Positions 31,229 through 45,520 are shown, counted from the first letter of the stretch. The stretch: DNA of 64,000 nt from Paulinella micropora (GCA_009731375.1 BJOX01000152.1:288480-352479); one strand, 5' to 3'. Notes: generated from the sequence alone by a model not told the origin. Made by a program: numbers and translations.

Positions 31229-31421
31229 ATATGTAGGGTATGTAACTAGAATAACTATGAATATGTTGTTTGTTAAAAAATATATACTAGTGTTTGAGCT
31301 ATAGCTATTCTCTCAACCGACCAGTTATTTTAATTGTACAGGCCGGGCCTCTGGCTTTTTAGGCATTTTTGAGGCACCTTCCTTTTTTTCAACGCCTCTC
31401 AACGCAAATATTTGCTCGGGA

Positions 31422-33220
<1,799 letters not shown>

Positions 33221-33264
33221 GGGTTTTTTTTTGTTTTTTTTTTATTACTTTCTCTCTCTCTCTC

Positions 33265-33358
<94 letters not shown>

Positions 33359-33486
33359 AGTAATGCATGTAGTTGTTATACATACTCACATACCACTTCC
33401 TATATTAATAAAATAATATTACCGGCAGCTTATTCAGCATGTGTACGAACTTGAGGAAGCATAAAACCGGTTTTGAAACATAGTTT
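33221..33486. repeat. (TTA)n tract between genes B and C
   Basis: A T-rich run, (CT)n and then about 90 bp of pure TTA at 33266-33357, followed by ~130 bp of unique AT-rich sequence at the 3' ends of two convergent genes. Confidence 0.85.
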
Positions 33487-36101
33487 TCATAGTGCACTGA
33501 ACTTGTCATCTATCTCTTTCAACTTGGCCTGCAATTGCATCAAGCCGATCATTTCTTCAGGTCGGTAAACTGTAAAGTGATAAGATTCGCCAGGCTCAAG
33601 GCGATCATCTGAACAATTCTTGGCCATGTGCGTTTTGAGTCTGCCTTCATGGATGTAGTCTTTGCCGCACCAGTTACAAACATTTTCACCTTCCCGGAGA
33701 TGAACTCCCCTCTCCGTCAACCACCGGCCAATATATTTCTTTGTTAGCATTTCCAGTAAAAAACCAGCCCTTCTACTATTGCTTCGAAAAAAATTTTGTC
33801 CGTTGTGATTGTTTTGAAGCTCCAAAGATTGGCATGAATACCAATGAAAACGTTTGTGTTTGGAGAGAAGAAAAGCAATATGATTGCATATCACGTGGAT
33901 GTAGGGTGTGATGAAATTATTCATGTACGTCGGAACCCGCATGACGTCCTCCAGCACCACGTTGCGACGACCACCGGCGATGTCCTTAATATCGCGGACA
34001 TAGTTGCCTTCACAATCTCTGACCTTAAAAAAAAAAGGAATTGCTCATGATTAATCATTTAAAATATATAAACTAGTCAAATTAATTTACAATCTATCGG
34101 ACCAGTAATAGTAATAAACTATGATTTAAAAAGTAATGTATTTAATCACAATAATTAAAGATTCCAAGTGGCTGAAAGAAAAAAAAATTAACTAACCGGC
34201 TGAACGGATTTCAAAAATTGAAATTGAACTATTCAAATTTACATAAATATAGATAAGATGATTGTACCGGTGACTTTGGGTTTGTTCCGCGACAGTGCCA
34301 GTCCCCGCTCACCATTTTGTGATGGAGGGGCTGTGCGCTTGTCTCGGTGAGCTGACGAAATATAAGGCGGGTGTAGTCCTGCCACTCCTTCGCTTGAGCA
34401 GCAGTGAACGTGGTGGCGGGGTTGTTGAGGATGAGGTACTGGGAATGCCAAGCCTTCCAGAAATGTTTGAGGCGATCACATCTACCGGGACTCAAGACTG
34501 GGGAAAAGTCGATGTTGTCTTCCAGCACGAGAGAAAAAACGTGGCGTAGGACGTGTCCTTGTTCCTGTCCATTAATTTCCCACTTGTTGCCATCCTTCCC
34601 TTCAGTTTGTGAGATTTTGATGCCGTATTATAAGATGATGATCAGTCAAAAGCTGCTCTAGCCTATCCTGCCGCTCTTTACTAGTTGTTACGTCTTGCAT
34701 TGGAAAAGGCCAGTACAGCTTGGGCCTACCTTCCAAAGCCTCACGTAACAACATAGTGAAAAAGCGGCCATGGACTCTCAAACACATGTGGAGTAAGTCG
34801 GGAATTATGTCTTCTATCTCAATAAAATCAAACAAAGCCTCTTCATGTTTTTTTCCATCCATGTCCCCATCACCCCTCTGCCTAGTGCAGTCCCACTCTT
34901 TTGTACATTTGCAGTACATGCAGAAGGAGGTGCAATTTGCGGAAAGGTGACCCTGCATCTCCATGTTCCAAACCATATCCCCTATCTGTTTAAAGTGAAT
35001 CGGGTATGTGCGTGCAGAAGCGAAGGCTTTGAAGCCATCTGACTTCAAAGCCCTCATCTTTTGCAGGTGGGTCTCTATTCTCGCCTTCAGCTCCTCATAA
35101 CATTCACTCACCTTCGCCTGTACGAGAGGAAATAATCCATCAGTAGACGTAGGTGAAGGGAGAATGTCTATGAGGTTATCCTCTTTATCTACAGCTATTA
35201 CCCTAGCTGCCACAGTCACTATACTGCCTGACTTGCCTACCTTTGCTCCATCTCCCGCCTCACACACCAACAACATATCTATCTTCTTCGCTGCCTCCAT
35301 ATCTTTGGCCAGGTAAGTCCTGCCTATCGAATGCAACACTGCCTTTAAGTCTACGGATGCAACTAACTTGTCGTCACTCAACTGTAAGTTATACGCCTCC
35401 CTCACCTCTGGTGTGATTTCCTGTCTCCTCTTCGTCACTGCCCACCCTGACAGATATGGATGCTTGCTCACACGCAATAACTCACTTATCTCTGTCTCGC
35501 TCGTGTTGTGTGTGACCTCGTGTAACAATATCTCGTCCACTATACCCTTAAGGTCCTTCGCGCTAGGCCTACTCTTGACAAATTTCTCAAACGCTTTCCC
35601 AAACTCCTGTCTACGTTCTTCCTCTACCTTTCTTGCTTCCAAATGAGCATCTGCCATAAAGCTTAGCTCTTCCACTATCCTTTTGTCCTCTCTCTTCTGT
35701 CCTTTTTCGTTTTTCTTCTCTCGATGTTCTGGGGTGCTCAAGGTGAAATAGTCTCTGTGTCCTTTCTTGTGATGTGTGTATTTCATCCCCCCTGGCCCCT
35801 CCCACTCAGCTATTATTCTATGCTGTGAGCCATCAAACTCATAGAACACATTTCCCTTGCTAGCTCCCTTATCCTCTGCCTCTATCGTCTCCTGTTCCTC
35901 TATTTCTCTCTTTTCAGCCTCCCTTTTTCCTGCCTTTTCGTGAGCTATTTTTGCCCTCTTGGTTTGCTTTTCTACCTCCTTTTCTCTACGTGAGTGTCTT
36001 TTACTAGTGGCTGAAGTGGCCTTCTTGTGTTTCCCTTTTAAATGCGGACGCCAGCCTTTGCTACGAGTCTGTTTTCGAGGAGGCATGAGTCCGTTGGCCA
36101 A
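33487..36101 (-). CDS. Zinc-finger protein of unknown family, possibly transposon-derived
   Basis: Read on the minus strand. ATG at 36076 or the in-frame codon at 36101 opens a 499-codon frame with a very basic N-terminus (TRSKGWRPHLKGKHKKATS) and a charged coiled-coil-like stretch. Then come GDMVWNMEMQGHLSANC, a Cys cluster (CTSFCMYCKCTKEWDC) and IEIEDIIPDLLHMCLRV. The frame breaks by a one-base slip near 34630 and continues (GIKISQTEGKDGNKWEING ... GTNPKSP) to a donor at 34268|34267. An intron 34267-34024 joins in phase 0 to the last exon, 34023-33487, with a C2HC finger (C-x2-C-x12-H-x4-C), ending TGA. The layout recalls a multi-copy family in protists and basal animals with a conserved middle and an EH.S....F..Q..E..N-like end. 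I recall no name and cannot confirm it. The slip may be an error or decay. Confidence 0.6.
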
Positions 36102-36927
36102 CCAAGCTTTTTTTTTCGCAAAAAGGTGTTGAGTGCACGGAAAATGGCTGAAAAATGCACAGAATTACCTGTATGGGCCGGCCTAAACTTTTTTTAAAAA
36201 CTTGCTGCGCGGGGGAACGATAGGCTTTTAGAGGAGATGGTTTCACGTCAAGCCCTTTTGCAGTAAGAAAATTCGTAACTTGAATCTGTTCCCAACATAA
36301 TTTTCACTTATTTTTATAAATGTTTACCATAGTGATTTTTTTTTAAAACATGTTTTTATTTGATAGTGATGTATTTGAAATTATGGTGCGTAGGTACCAG
36401 ATAATATTTTTTAATGATTTTTTTGTTGGCAACTATTTCAACACATGTACTTGTAAATTGTACAAAAACTTCAAACACAACTATAGAAAAGAAAAAGCCT
36501 ATCGTTCCACCAAATCAGCAAACTTTAAGTATAGGTAACTTTACATATGGACTGTGACTAATTGTTATTAATGTTACCTGAACGTTGCTTTAAAGTACAA
36601 ACTGTTATTAAAGATGATTTACAACTTAAATGAGTATTATAAATCTGTAATGCTTATCATCTGTATCAAACTTTATTTAAATTTTGTATTTAACTTGATT
36701 CAAAAATTTAAAACTCAGAATCCTCGTCTGCATACATATTCCAGTATCAGTGTGATTCGGAAGTTCTGATTCCGACTGTAAGTCACTGCATTAACTACCT
36801 GTAATTTGAATAATATTGGCAGTGAGACAGTATAACTATTCATAGTAGTACCAGGCTATACAAGTGAATTTACTTAAGACTACGAACTTCATTCAACAAA
36901 ATAACATCAGGAAAGCTAGGATAGAAA
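36102..36927. other. No gene seen; AT-rich intergenic sequence
   Basis: AT-rich, with stops in all frames. No repeat or RNA gene is visible. Confidence 0.4.
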
Positions 36928-38486
36928 TTAGTCAACCTCGTGAATTTTTTTCTGCCTTTTAAAAGCAATGCAGCGCTTACTAGAATGCGCTTTCTTTTTC
37001 TTTTTTTCTGCATGGCTGTGCGTAACGGGATGAGGTGGTGTTTGATAAATCGTCCCACCGATGTAACTAGGAAGAGGAACAGTGAAAGAGTAAGAAAATT
37101 GTGGAACTGTAGGATGCTGGAAAGTTGAACGACACGATGGGCAGACCTGGGCTTGGCCCAGGACTGAAGCTGATGATACCTGCATCTGTTGATGCATGAG
37201 CTCTTGGTGAGTTGGTACAGATGAGATAGGAGTCGGTACCGACGAGATAGGAGGCAGTGCAACTGGTCCAAAATAGTAAGAACTAGGAACTGCACAGAAA
37301 TTACAGCATCGTTTTTCAAAATCATTTTCATGTTCGCTGCTATTTTCCGAAGCAGACCCAGATTCCAAATCAGACTTTTCATGTGTATTGTTCAGTTTAT
37401 CTGTAAACTTGTTGATTGCAGCAGCCGCTGCATCCAAGCTTTTAGCTTGTTGGTCCAGCTTATCTCTTATCTTGTTGATGGCACCATCATCCTGCTTGGC
37501 ATTTTTAGTCTTTTTGACAGTGCCTAGCTTAAACAAAGGCTTTATTTCCTTTATTACGTCCCGCACTGTGTTCTTTGTTACTTTTTCCAAAACTTTTGTT
37601 AAATCAGCCGCAGTTGCATGCTCTTGGATTGCAGGGCTAGCATGAGCACCCTCAAATGCTGACTGATCATGATGCTCCTGCGACACGGTGGCACCAGGCT
37701 TTCTTCCCTTGGCTCGACGGACGCGTGCTGGCTTGAGGGTCTCTGGTTTGCAAACGGGCGCCTTCGAAACTCGAAGACACTTCAGTGGCCGTTCCATCGA
37801 TAGTGTTTTCGAACTATTAAAAAGAAATTATATGATATTGTGATTAGTAACTGGCTGAGATTTCTGAACAGAAGAAAGTAATAATTTGATTACCATAAAT
37901 CTTGCACCCATGCAGTTCGCTGCTCAAATTTGATAGTTCCTCAGGTTTGAACTTCGAAGGAAAAAATTTTCAGTGATGGTTCTTGCGACAGCAGGATAGT
38001 TGGCTAGTACAACTTGATCGTCCTTGTTCACAATTAAGGCTTGCACGTGATGGATATCGCCGTTGTCTCGCAGCTTGACTGCAAATACTCCAAAAGCCTA
38101 ACACGAAATCATTTAAAACATATTGTCAAGCGTAATTATGGATTTGTGTGTGTGGGGAGGGGGGTGGGAACCTTAGCAGAGCCGTTCGCGAAAGAGCAAT
38201 GTGTCCCCATTTCATTATCTCCTATTAACCAAGAATAAAAGCAAAACACTTGTCATTTGCCTGAAACGTAGTGAAATGTTTTACCATCGGTTGATTGTGC
38301 CTTGACGACCTTGTTTCGCACTTGACGACCTTGTTTCGCACTTGACGACCTTAGTCTTGGTCGCACTTGACGACCTTGTTTCGCATTGAACTTGTATTGC
38401 TGGACCCTGCCCCTTTTGCGGGTCCTGGTGCGCTCTTGAAGCCATGTGTACTCTGTTTTTATTTCTTGCCCAAAAGATATTTGCAA
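36928..38486 (-). CDS. Hypothetical host gene D, probably three or more exons
   Basis: The best-supported exon is 37813-36928 (acceptor TTAATAG|TTCG, stop TAA). It encodes a basic start (VRRAKGRKPG), a coiled-coil-like middle (INKIRDKLDQQAKSLDAAAAA), two CxxC-type pairs (CCNFC; CPSC) and a Lys-rich end. Upstream on the same strand, 38097-37894 has acceptor GTGTTAG|GC and donor TATG|GTAATC and reads VQALIVNKDDQVVLANYPAVA in one frame and KFEQRTAWVQDL in another. The second joins the next exon in frame, so a small unseen intron or an indel lies between. Further up, 38486-38253 contains a repeat-coded AKQGRQVR stretch. I recognise no family. Confidence 0.5.
38294..38392 (-). repeat. 20-bp minisatellite in gene D coding region
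   Basis: CTTGACGACCTTGTTTCGCA (plus strand) occurs about four and a half times with one variant. On the minus strand it encodes repeated AKQGRQVR-type peptides. The 20-bp period is not a multiple of 3, so frame is kept only because a variant unit offsets it. Confidence 0.75.
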
Positions 38487-38504
38487 AGGCGGTTCTAGTG
38501 GAGG

Positions 38505-38873
38505 TGTGTGATGATGAGCGTCATTGTTGTTGTTGTTATTGTTATTGTTAATCTTATTATTGTTATTAAGGATGTTGTTATTGTTGTTGTTATTGCTGTT
38601 GTTGATGATGATGGTGTCGTTAACAAATCAGGTGTTGACGATATTGTGGCTGCTGCTGCTCTTGTTGTTTGTTGCTGTTGTTGTTGTTGTTCTAGTTGTT
38701 GTTCTAGTTGTTGTTCTAGTTGTTGTTCTAGTTGTTGTTGTTGGTGTTGTTGTTGTTGTTGTTGCTGCTGCAGCTGTTGTTGTTGTTGTTGTTGTTGTTG
38801 TTGTGCTTTGTTGTGGTTATTGCTAGGAGCAGATGCTGCTGCTTCGAATTCTGATGCTGATGTTGCTGCTGCT

Positions 38874-38904
<31 letters not shown>

Positions 38905-39130
38905 TTGTTGTTGTTTCCGTTGCTGTACATGTTGTTGTTGCTGTTAGTACTGCTGTTGTTGCTGCTGTTACTGTTGTTGTGGTTGTTGTTGTGATATCTG
39001 TTGCGGCTGTTGTTGATTGTTGTTGGTTGTTGTTGGTACCAGTACCTGTTATACATGTTATAATTGTTGTTGGTTGCTGGTACCGGTTGTTGTTGGTTGG
39101 TGGTTGTTGTTGGTGGAAGCATCTTTTTTT
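38505..39130. repeat. (TTG)n/(CTG)n imperfect array
   Basis: Imperfect GTT/GCT/GAT trinucleotides. Four copies of a TTGTTGTTCTAG 12-mer lie at about 38683-38730. Open frames on both strands are repeat translations. Confidence 0.85.
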
Positions 39131-39345
39131 GGGCGCAGTTTATCTCCACGATCACTTTTGGGCATGATGGTGTCTTGACTCTCGAGTACCAGAAATTGGG
39201 TTGGTCACAAGACCAGCTCAATTTCCCACCTTTTTTGACCAATTTCCCAGAGGAAAAATAGGGAGGAATTCCTACTTTCCGCAACGGATGCCGAAATATT
39301 TCCCTTTCTTGAACTTCAACTGAACTTGCAAATTTTCCACCATAC

Positions 39346-39520
39346 CTGGACGAGTAGCGGTGGTGGGGCGGGGCGCTCGGCGCGTCGGACTTCGTGTTCT
39401 GCGAGCGCTACCCGCTCGCCGCTGACCCGGCGCTGCCGGCGGCAGTCGGCCTGCCCTTCTGTGCGCGGCTGCCGCACGACGAGACGCCGACGGTGTCTCC
39501 CGCGCGGCTAGACGAGTAGC
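39346..39520 (+). other. GC-rich island with a short open frame between direct repeats
   Basis: About 160 bp of strongly GC-rich sequence lies in AT-rich DNA, bounded by GACGAGTAGC at 39349-39358 and again at 39510-39519. The frame from the first repeat to the second reads RWWGGALGASDFVFCERY and then a Pro/Ala-rich stretch to LDE-stop, with G/C at nearly all third positions. There is no ATG. It could be a foreign or retro-inserted exon, or contamination. I do not recognise the peptide. Confidence 0.5.
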
Positions 39521-40022
39521 AAGTCCATACACGTTTCGTCACAGACATCGCTTCAATCATCTGCTGAACACATCATGACATGAAGTAAGTAATAAATTGG
39601 TTAGGCATAGTGTGTCTGTTCAACCAAACTTCGCTTTTAACTGAAATATTTGCACTCTGCACTTTGTGGTAATTTGCTTTGTCTTCACATTTCTTTGGTA
39701 ACCTTTTCTCACAAATTAAAGAAACGTATACGCACAAACATATACACACAAACACATACACACTAAGACATGCTTAAACACATAGTTAAATACATGTACA
39801 CACCAAAAAAAAATTAACACATATGTATCTATGTATGTATTACATACATATGTATGTATGTATGTTATGTTTTGTTATGTTATGTTATGTTATGTCATGT
39901 TATGACATGTTGTGTTATGTTATGTTATGTTATGTTGTGATATGTTATGTTATATTCTCTCTCTCTCTCTCTCCCTCTCTCTCTCTCTTTCTCTCACACA
40001 CACACACACATACACAAGCACA

Positions 40023-40058
<36 letters not shown>

Positions 40059-40113
40059 CTCTCTCTCTCTCAGTCCCTCTCTCTCTCTCTCTCAGTCTCT
40101 CTCTCTCTCTCTC

Positions 40114-40160
<47 letters not shown>

Positions 40161-40170
40161 GCATCCATCC

Positions 40171-40210
<40 letters not shown>

Positions 40211-40259
40211 CTCTCTATCTATCTCTCTCTCTCTCTCTCTGACTCTCTCTCTCTCTCTC

Positions 40260-40319
<60 letters not shown>

Positions 40320-40326
40320 TTTTTTT

Positions 40327-40358
<32 letters not shown>

Positions 40359-40361
40359 TTT
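39521..40361. repeat. Intergenic sequence then (TATG)n, (TTATG)n, (CA)n and (CT)n tracts
   Basis: Up to about 39820 it is unique AT-rich sequence without a gene. Then come ATGT repeats, a TTATG pentanucleotide (39866-39955), CT and CA dinucleotides, TATC repeats (40150-40215), CT and poly-T up to the gap. Confidence 0.85.
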
Positions 40362-40526
40362 NNNNNNNNNNNNNNNNNNNNNNNNNNNNNNNNNNNNNNN
40401 NNNNNNNNNNNNNNNNNNNNNNNNNNNNNNNNNNNNNNNNNNNNNNNNNNNNNNNNNNNNNNNNNNNNNNNNNNNNNNNNNNNNNNNNNNNNNNNNNNNN
40501 NNNNNNNNNNNNNNNNNNNNNNNNNN
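40362..40526. other. Assembly gap (165 N)
   Basis: N run between a poly-T tract and an (ATT)n tract. Confidence 0.99.
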
Positions 40527-40531
40527 TTATG

Positions 40532-40620
<89 letters not shown>
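40527..40620. repeat. (ATT)n tract
   Basis: Pure ATT after the gap, ending at the antisense SINE-like fragment. Confidence 0.9.
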
Positions 40621-40709
40621 GGAGGGAGGCCTCAACGATCCTCCTCCGCAGCATACCACCAAAATTCATAGTTGGATTGGCATCACAATTTAACGCCGTA
40701 AGGGTTGGG

Positions 40710-40712
<3 letters not shown>
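40621..40712 (-). mobile_element. SINE-like repeat R, antisense head fragment
   Basis: On the minus strand it begins CAGCCCAACCCTTACGGCG directly after (TTA)n and keeps the first ~90 bp of the unit at 3355, through GCTGCGGAGGAGGATCGTTG. The head boundary is the same as in the other two copies. Confidence 0.75.
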
Positions 40713-40779
<67 letters not shown>

Positions 40780-40834
40780 GTAATAATAATAATAATAATA
40801 GTAATAATAATAATAGTAGTAGTAGTAATAATAA

Positions 40835-40868
<34 letters not shown>
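40713..40868. repeat. (TAA)n tract
   Basis: TAA with AGT interruptions. Confidence 0.9.
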
Positions 40869-40869
<1 letters not shown>

Positions 40870-41050
40870 TAATAATGTATCTCCTGCCAATTGCTGAGCC
40901 AAAAGGCCATGTGCATCCAGTCCTCCATTCCATAAGGAAAGTCTCCACACCAATCGGTGGAATAAAGGAAGTGACGGCATAGAACATTACTCTAGGAGCT
41001 TTATACCAATCAGCCCATTGAAAAGGACCAATGGCCTATGTACTCCCTAA
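40869..41050 (-). mobile_element. Second unit flanked by (TTA)n, SINE-like candidate
   Basis: About 170 bp with (TAA)n on both sides. On the minus strand it ends GGCAGGAGATACATTATTATC, similar in form to the end of repeat R copy 2. I have no second copy in the window, so the call is tentative. Confidence 0.35.
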
Positions 41051-41055
41051 TAATG

Positions 41056-41142
<87 letters not shown>
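41051..41142. repeat. (TAA)n tract replacing the 3' end of element 2b
   Basis: AAT/TAA trinucleotide. Element 2b homology starts exactly at its right edge. Confidence 0.9.
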
Positions 41143-41144
<2 letters not shown>

Positions 41145-41721
41145 GTATAATGTTTTATGGTTGAGTAATAATGTAATGTCGCCGTTTCCATATATATATA
41201 ATAACCAGTCGTCGGTTTCCATAAATACATTGACTTGTTGTGAAGACATACCCTTGTATAAATCGGTATAATTTAATATAGTGTCAGGTGATCAAGTCTG
41301 ACGACTATATCCGAAGTTGGGTTGAGTGCGCCCTAACCTTGCGATATGCCGATACAAGTAGAGATCGATGGAATCCGGTGTAGCAATTCATGTTATTAAT
41401 ATATCAGTTCCTTTGATTAGACTGTAGAGTCTTTCATGCGATCATCATTCCGGTACTAATTCGGGTCGTATCCAGGAAACACCATCGCTCACTCAAATAG
41501 CGATCCCGTAACGGTGCTGTTTCGTTGCCGTCTCGTCTGTCTCTGCCGAAGCAAGAGAATAGAATGCCTATTTTTTTTTCTCAGCTGTGTCTTGTTAATC
41601 TCTAGAAGAATGAATGCTGTAGTAGCTTTAATATCTAAGTAATGTTGTCGGGACGATATTGGATCAATGCTATGTTCGCAATCGATCAGGTCCACAATAC
41701 TTCTAGAGAAAAAAATACTTA

Positions 41722-43461
41722 CTATAGACACCGTTTACGCGCGCGGACTCCTTTACCTGGTGGAGGACCTCCAACCAAAGTTAAGTCTAAGGTAGACTGT
41801 TCGAGGACGTCCCAAATTTTGTGAGGGATTGCAACTTGTGCCAAGTGAAAAGGAATGTCTAGCACTCCTCGTGGTAGTGCTTGTATGGTCCACGCGGTAT
41901 GATGTTTATCTGTGGGAGATATGGTATCATCCCATGACTCAAGTTGCTTGGCGTCTTTATATACTGGAAGGTATTGTCTTACTTTAGGATCTTCCACTGG
42001 ATCCAGACTCCTCCAGAAATGTAAGACTGGTTGTATTATTTGTGCCGCAGTCGAAATTCGATTCGATCGCGTATGGCGTTTGTGAGGTACTGCCATGACT
42101 CTCATGAGATATAAATCTGAGAGCGTGTCATCGGCTACTTGTTGAGCCGCAGGCCTCACCAAGTAAAAAGCGTCTTTGGCCCATGAAATATGTCCAATCG
42201 CATCTCCTTCTTTCCAACTAGGGTGAACGAGAGTGTCATTGCCCGCGCGAGGGTCTTGATCTCCGTCATCGCTCCCCTCTTGATGGACTCCTTGCGAACG
42301 TGCCGTCCTTATCGCCTTTCTCGGTCGGTCGTAGATAAGGTCATTTTGCGCTCTCCTTATTTGCGCCTCCGTGAACTTTCCTTCCGGCACGTTCGACTCC
42401 ACCCTTTTGCGGGTCTGAGTCCCCGCCGCGCTTTTGCGGTCGGTGGCCCGCTTGTTCTCCAGCTCAGCCTCCTCCTTCTCCGCAATTGGTGCCCTGTAGG
42501 CATCCCGTTCCGAGATATCCTCCTGACGGATTGGTGGGACCTCTTTAAAGTCAGCCTCCATCCGTTTGAGTGCTTGATCAACGGACTCATCTTCAAGTAG
42601 GAAGGGATCATACTTAATCAGCCTTCGTACATTGACTATTTGAACTTTCCCTCTGCCCCTGATTTTATAATTCAAAGGCCCCATCTGTTCCATGATCTGG
42701 TATGGTCCTTTCCAGTGGATGAACAGCTTCGAGCTGACTCCCTGAGGAACCTGAGGATGATACAGTAGTACAATATCCCCGACCTGAAATCTGACTTGAT
42801 CCAGGTGTGCCTGCCTGACACCTTCAGCATCAGTCTTCCTGCGCTCCGCCTCCCTATGCGCCTGTACTATTTGCTCCGCCTCCATCTTCGCCCGAAGTCT
42901 CACCCCAAACAGCTCATCCTGATCTGCCCATGAATCTTTTGGGTGCAGCAGTGAGGCTGGGATGGCGGGCTCACGCCCATATACCAATTGGTATGGCGAG
43001 ACGGAACCTTTTGAACCACCTAACGCTGTAGAGGGTAGGCAATTCATAGCAAAGGCAAACGAGGATGCTGCCTCCACCCATGCCTTTTGGTTCTCCTTCT
43101 TCATACAATACATCTTCAGCGCGGCCTTGAGGAGTCTATGCACCCGCTCTATCTTGCCGTTCGCTCTGGGGTTATAGGCGGTGACATATTGCCATGTCAT
43201 GCCGTAATATGCAGATAGCTTGTCGATGACTTCATTATTAAAGTCAGAGCCTCGATCTGAAAAACATATTTTTCTCGGCACCCCAATCTGTGAGATGATC
43301 CTGTCAATCAACGCCTTGGCTGTTGTTTCGCCCGTAACGTCTTTGACTGGGACCACCCATACATAGTTGGTGGCTCTGTCTATGGCCGTTAGAAGGTATC
43401 TGTAACCTTCCGTCGTGACCGGGAAAGGTCCTACATGATCAGTGTGTAAGAACTCGAACAT
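41722..43461 (-). pseudogene. Element 2b integrase catalytic core to C-terminal extension
   Basis: 579 codons matching the last third of element 2 pol: HTDHVGPF, SDRGSDFNNE, NGKIERVHR, GPY/F module (FIHWKGPYQIMEQMGPLNYKI) and the C-terminal extension up to LVGGPPPGKG. It has one extra Phe codon before SDRGSD. The zinc-binding N-terminus is deleted. Stop TAG. Confidence 0.8.
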
Positions 43462-43564
43462 GTATGGGTATCAGTGTGTAAGAACTCTTCCGTCGTGACC
43501 GGGAAAGGTCCTACATGATCAGTGGGATCGAGAGCCTTGTTGCTTCTCCATGCAGTGGGTGAGG

Positions 43565-44317
43565 CTATGTGGATAGTACCGGGGCCTGTTTGAGTCCCAT
43601 CGGAAGTACTTTCCACTGATATATCTCCATTCCTACTACAAATGCAGTCAGCCATCTGGATTTTTCATCCAGTGGAATTTGCCAGAAGCCATTCTTCAGA
43701 TCAATGACTGAGTATAGCTCGGCGTTCCGCAATACTCGCCTTCTTGCTTCAAGAGTAGGTAATGGATTTCGTTCCTCCTCTAAAATTTTATTGACGCGGG
43801 CATAGTTAACCGTTAAGCGCCATTCTCCTCCCGGTTTAGGCACCAGTCTCGGTTGGGAAACTATTGGAGATGTCGATCTCTCAATGAAATCCTCATCGAG
43901 TAACTGCCGTGCTTGTTCTTCTGCGATCTTTGCTTCATGTATACTCAGATTTGCCCGTNNNNNNNNNNGATCTATTAATCTCGCATATTGTCTGGTTCGT
44001 CGTCCTCCGCCAGACCTTCCAACATATCTATTAATCTCGCAATATTGCAACGGAGCTTTTCGGGTGTAGAAACCATCGAAGCATGTGAATGCTTGAGGAA
44101 TCAATTTCAACTTGTCCTGGTCTCTGAGCTTCCGCTTGTATGCACTGCTCTGCTCACGAGTCCCGAGACGACAAGCCACCACTAAGTGTTGCTTCCGTGA
44201 GGGCACCGGTATCGGATGATCAATAAGCCGGTCCCGTATCTCCTGCGCCCATATCGCCTTCTCATTGTACTGGAGTATAATAGTATATGGTTTATTGTTT
44301 TCAAAAAGAGTGCGCAC
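43565..44317 (-). pseudogene. Element 2b RT N-terminus and pre-RT fragment
   Basis: Equivalent to element 2 pol from LFENNKPYTIILQYNEK to WKVLPMGLKQAPV, with Ns at 43959-43968 and a local duplication of the IDRYVG/RLID region. The YIDD part is deleted. Confidence 0.75.
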
Positions 44318-44412
44318 TTTTTTTCACTTCTGTCAGTGAGCGCGGCCACGTAGGCTCGTCACCCCAGAATTCAGTAATAAAGCTTTAAAACGTAGGCTCG
44401 TCACCCCAGAAT

Positions 44413-45057
44413 TCAGGATTTCAATTTAAAATTTAAAGTGATGATGCCCGTTATAACTCCTTTTAAGGTGCCCGATGATTTTTTCATATTAGTTTCTAAC
44501 CACGCATGGTGTTTCGTAGTGAATTTTCGGCCGACAATATTAATATTCGCCATAGTATCATTACCAACGTTTATAAAGGTATTTAATGTTTCACAAAAAA
44601 GGTTCGTATAGCATAAAGCGTCTGGCCGGTGACTTTTTAAGGCCAATACAAGGAGCTTGTGTTCTAAAATCTGTATCCTTTTCTCGATGTTCGCCTCCTC
44701 CTCCCTTTCCGCCGTTTTTGTAATGTCTTTTTGGGTATTGTTCACAGGCGAAGGATGATTGTCCTTGCTTTCTCTGTTTGAGACCGTGAGGAGAGGTTGA
44801 TGTCCTCCATCCTCCTTGTCTATTGTCTGTCTCGGCAAGTTGATAAGATTAACTGCCGGTTCTATTCTTACTTTCTTCGGCTGTGGCTGCGACAGGCCCG
44901 CCTGCTTTCTCTTTGCCAGCGCTTTACTCGCCTGCCTATTAGCAGCATGCACTGTTTGTTGTCGTGATGGGTGTACTGGTATTGTACTACCTTTGAGTTG
45001 GTCTGTGGCCTGCTGTGGGCTCTTAGACTCACTGGTACCCTTGGTTGGGACCTGCAC
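44413..45057 (-). pseudogene. Element 2b pol N-terminus with protease motif
   Basis: 214 codons equal to the start of element 2 pol, including NDTMANINIVG. It lacks five codons present in element 2 after GVI/GVSS, then is cut by a deletion. Confidence 0.75.
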
Positions 45058-45104
45058 AACGGTGTATCGTGCAATGCATGTTGTTCTGTTTTCTTCCTTC
45101 TTCT

Positions 45105-45114
45105 CTAGTCATTG
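45105..45114 (-). promoter_or_regulatory. gag-pol UGA readthrough site, copy 2b
   Basis: The minus strand reads CAATGACTAG, as in element 2, with the same frame on both sides of the TGA. The sequence downstream is open as in element 2. Confidence 0.6.
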
Positions 45115-45520
45115 GACTACCTCAAATCTGTTACCTGAGTCGGCATCAGTGTCGGTAGTGGTTGCGCCTGATGTCGCATAGGCCTGTGGTGCTGAGGAAC
45201 TCGAGCTTGAGCTTGAGCCGTCTGCCCAGCCCCCATCTCTGTGGTACGGGCGCTCTGCGCTGCCGTATCCACCTCGGCCAACCCATCTTCCTCCTCCTCT
45301 ACCTTGAAATACACCTCTTCCTCCTCCTCTTCTCACAAATCCTCTCTCCCCCCCGCGAGTGTATGTGTTTCGTGCGAAAGGGGCTCCTCCTGCTCGATTG
45401 ATTCCTCTCCCTCCTCCTCTTCCTCGTGTTCCACCTCTTCCTCTACTTGCGGCTTCTATGGCTGCCGTCTTCTGATCATCTCTAGCGAAAAGAGAATTGA
45501 TCGCGTCAGCTAGTTCGTGG

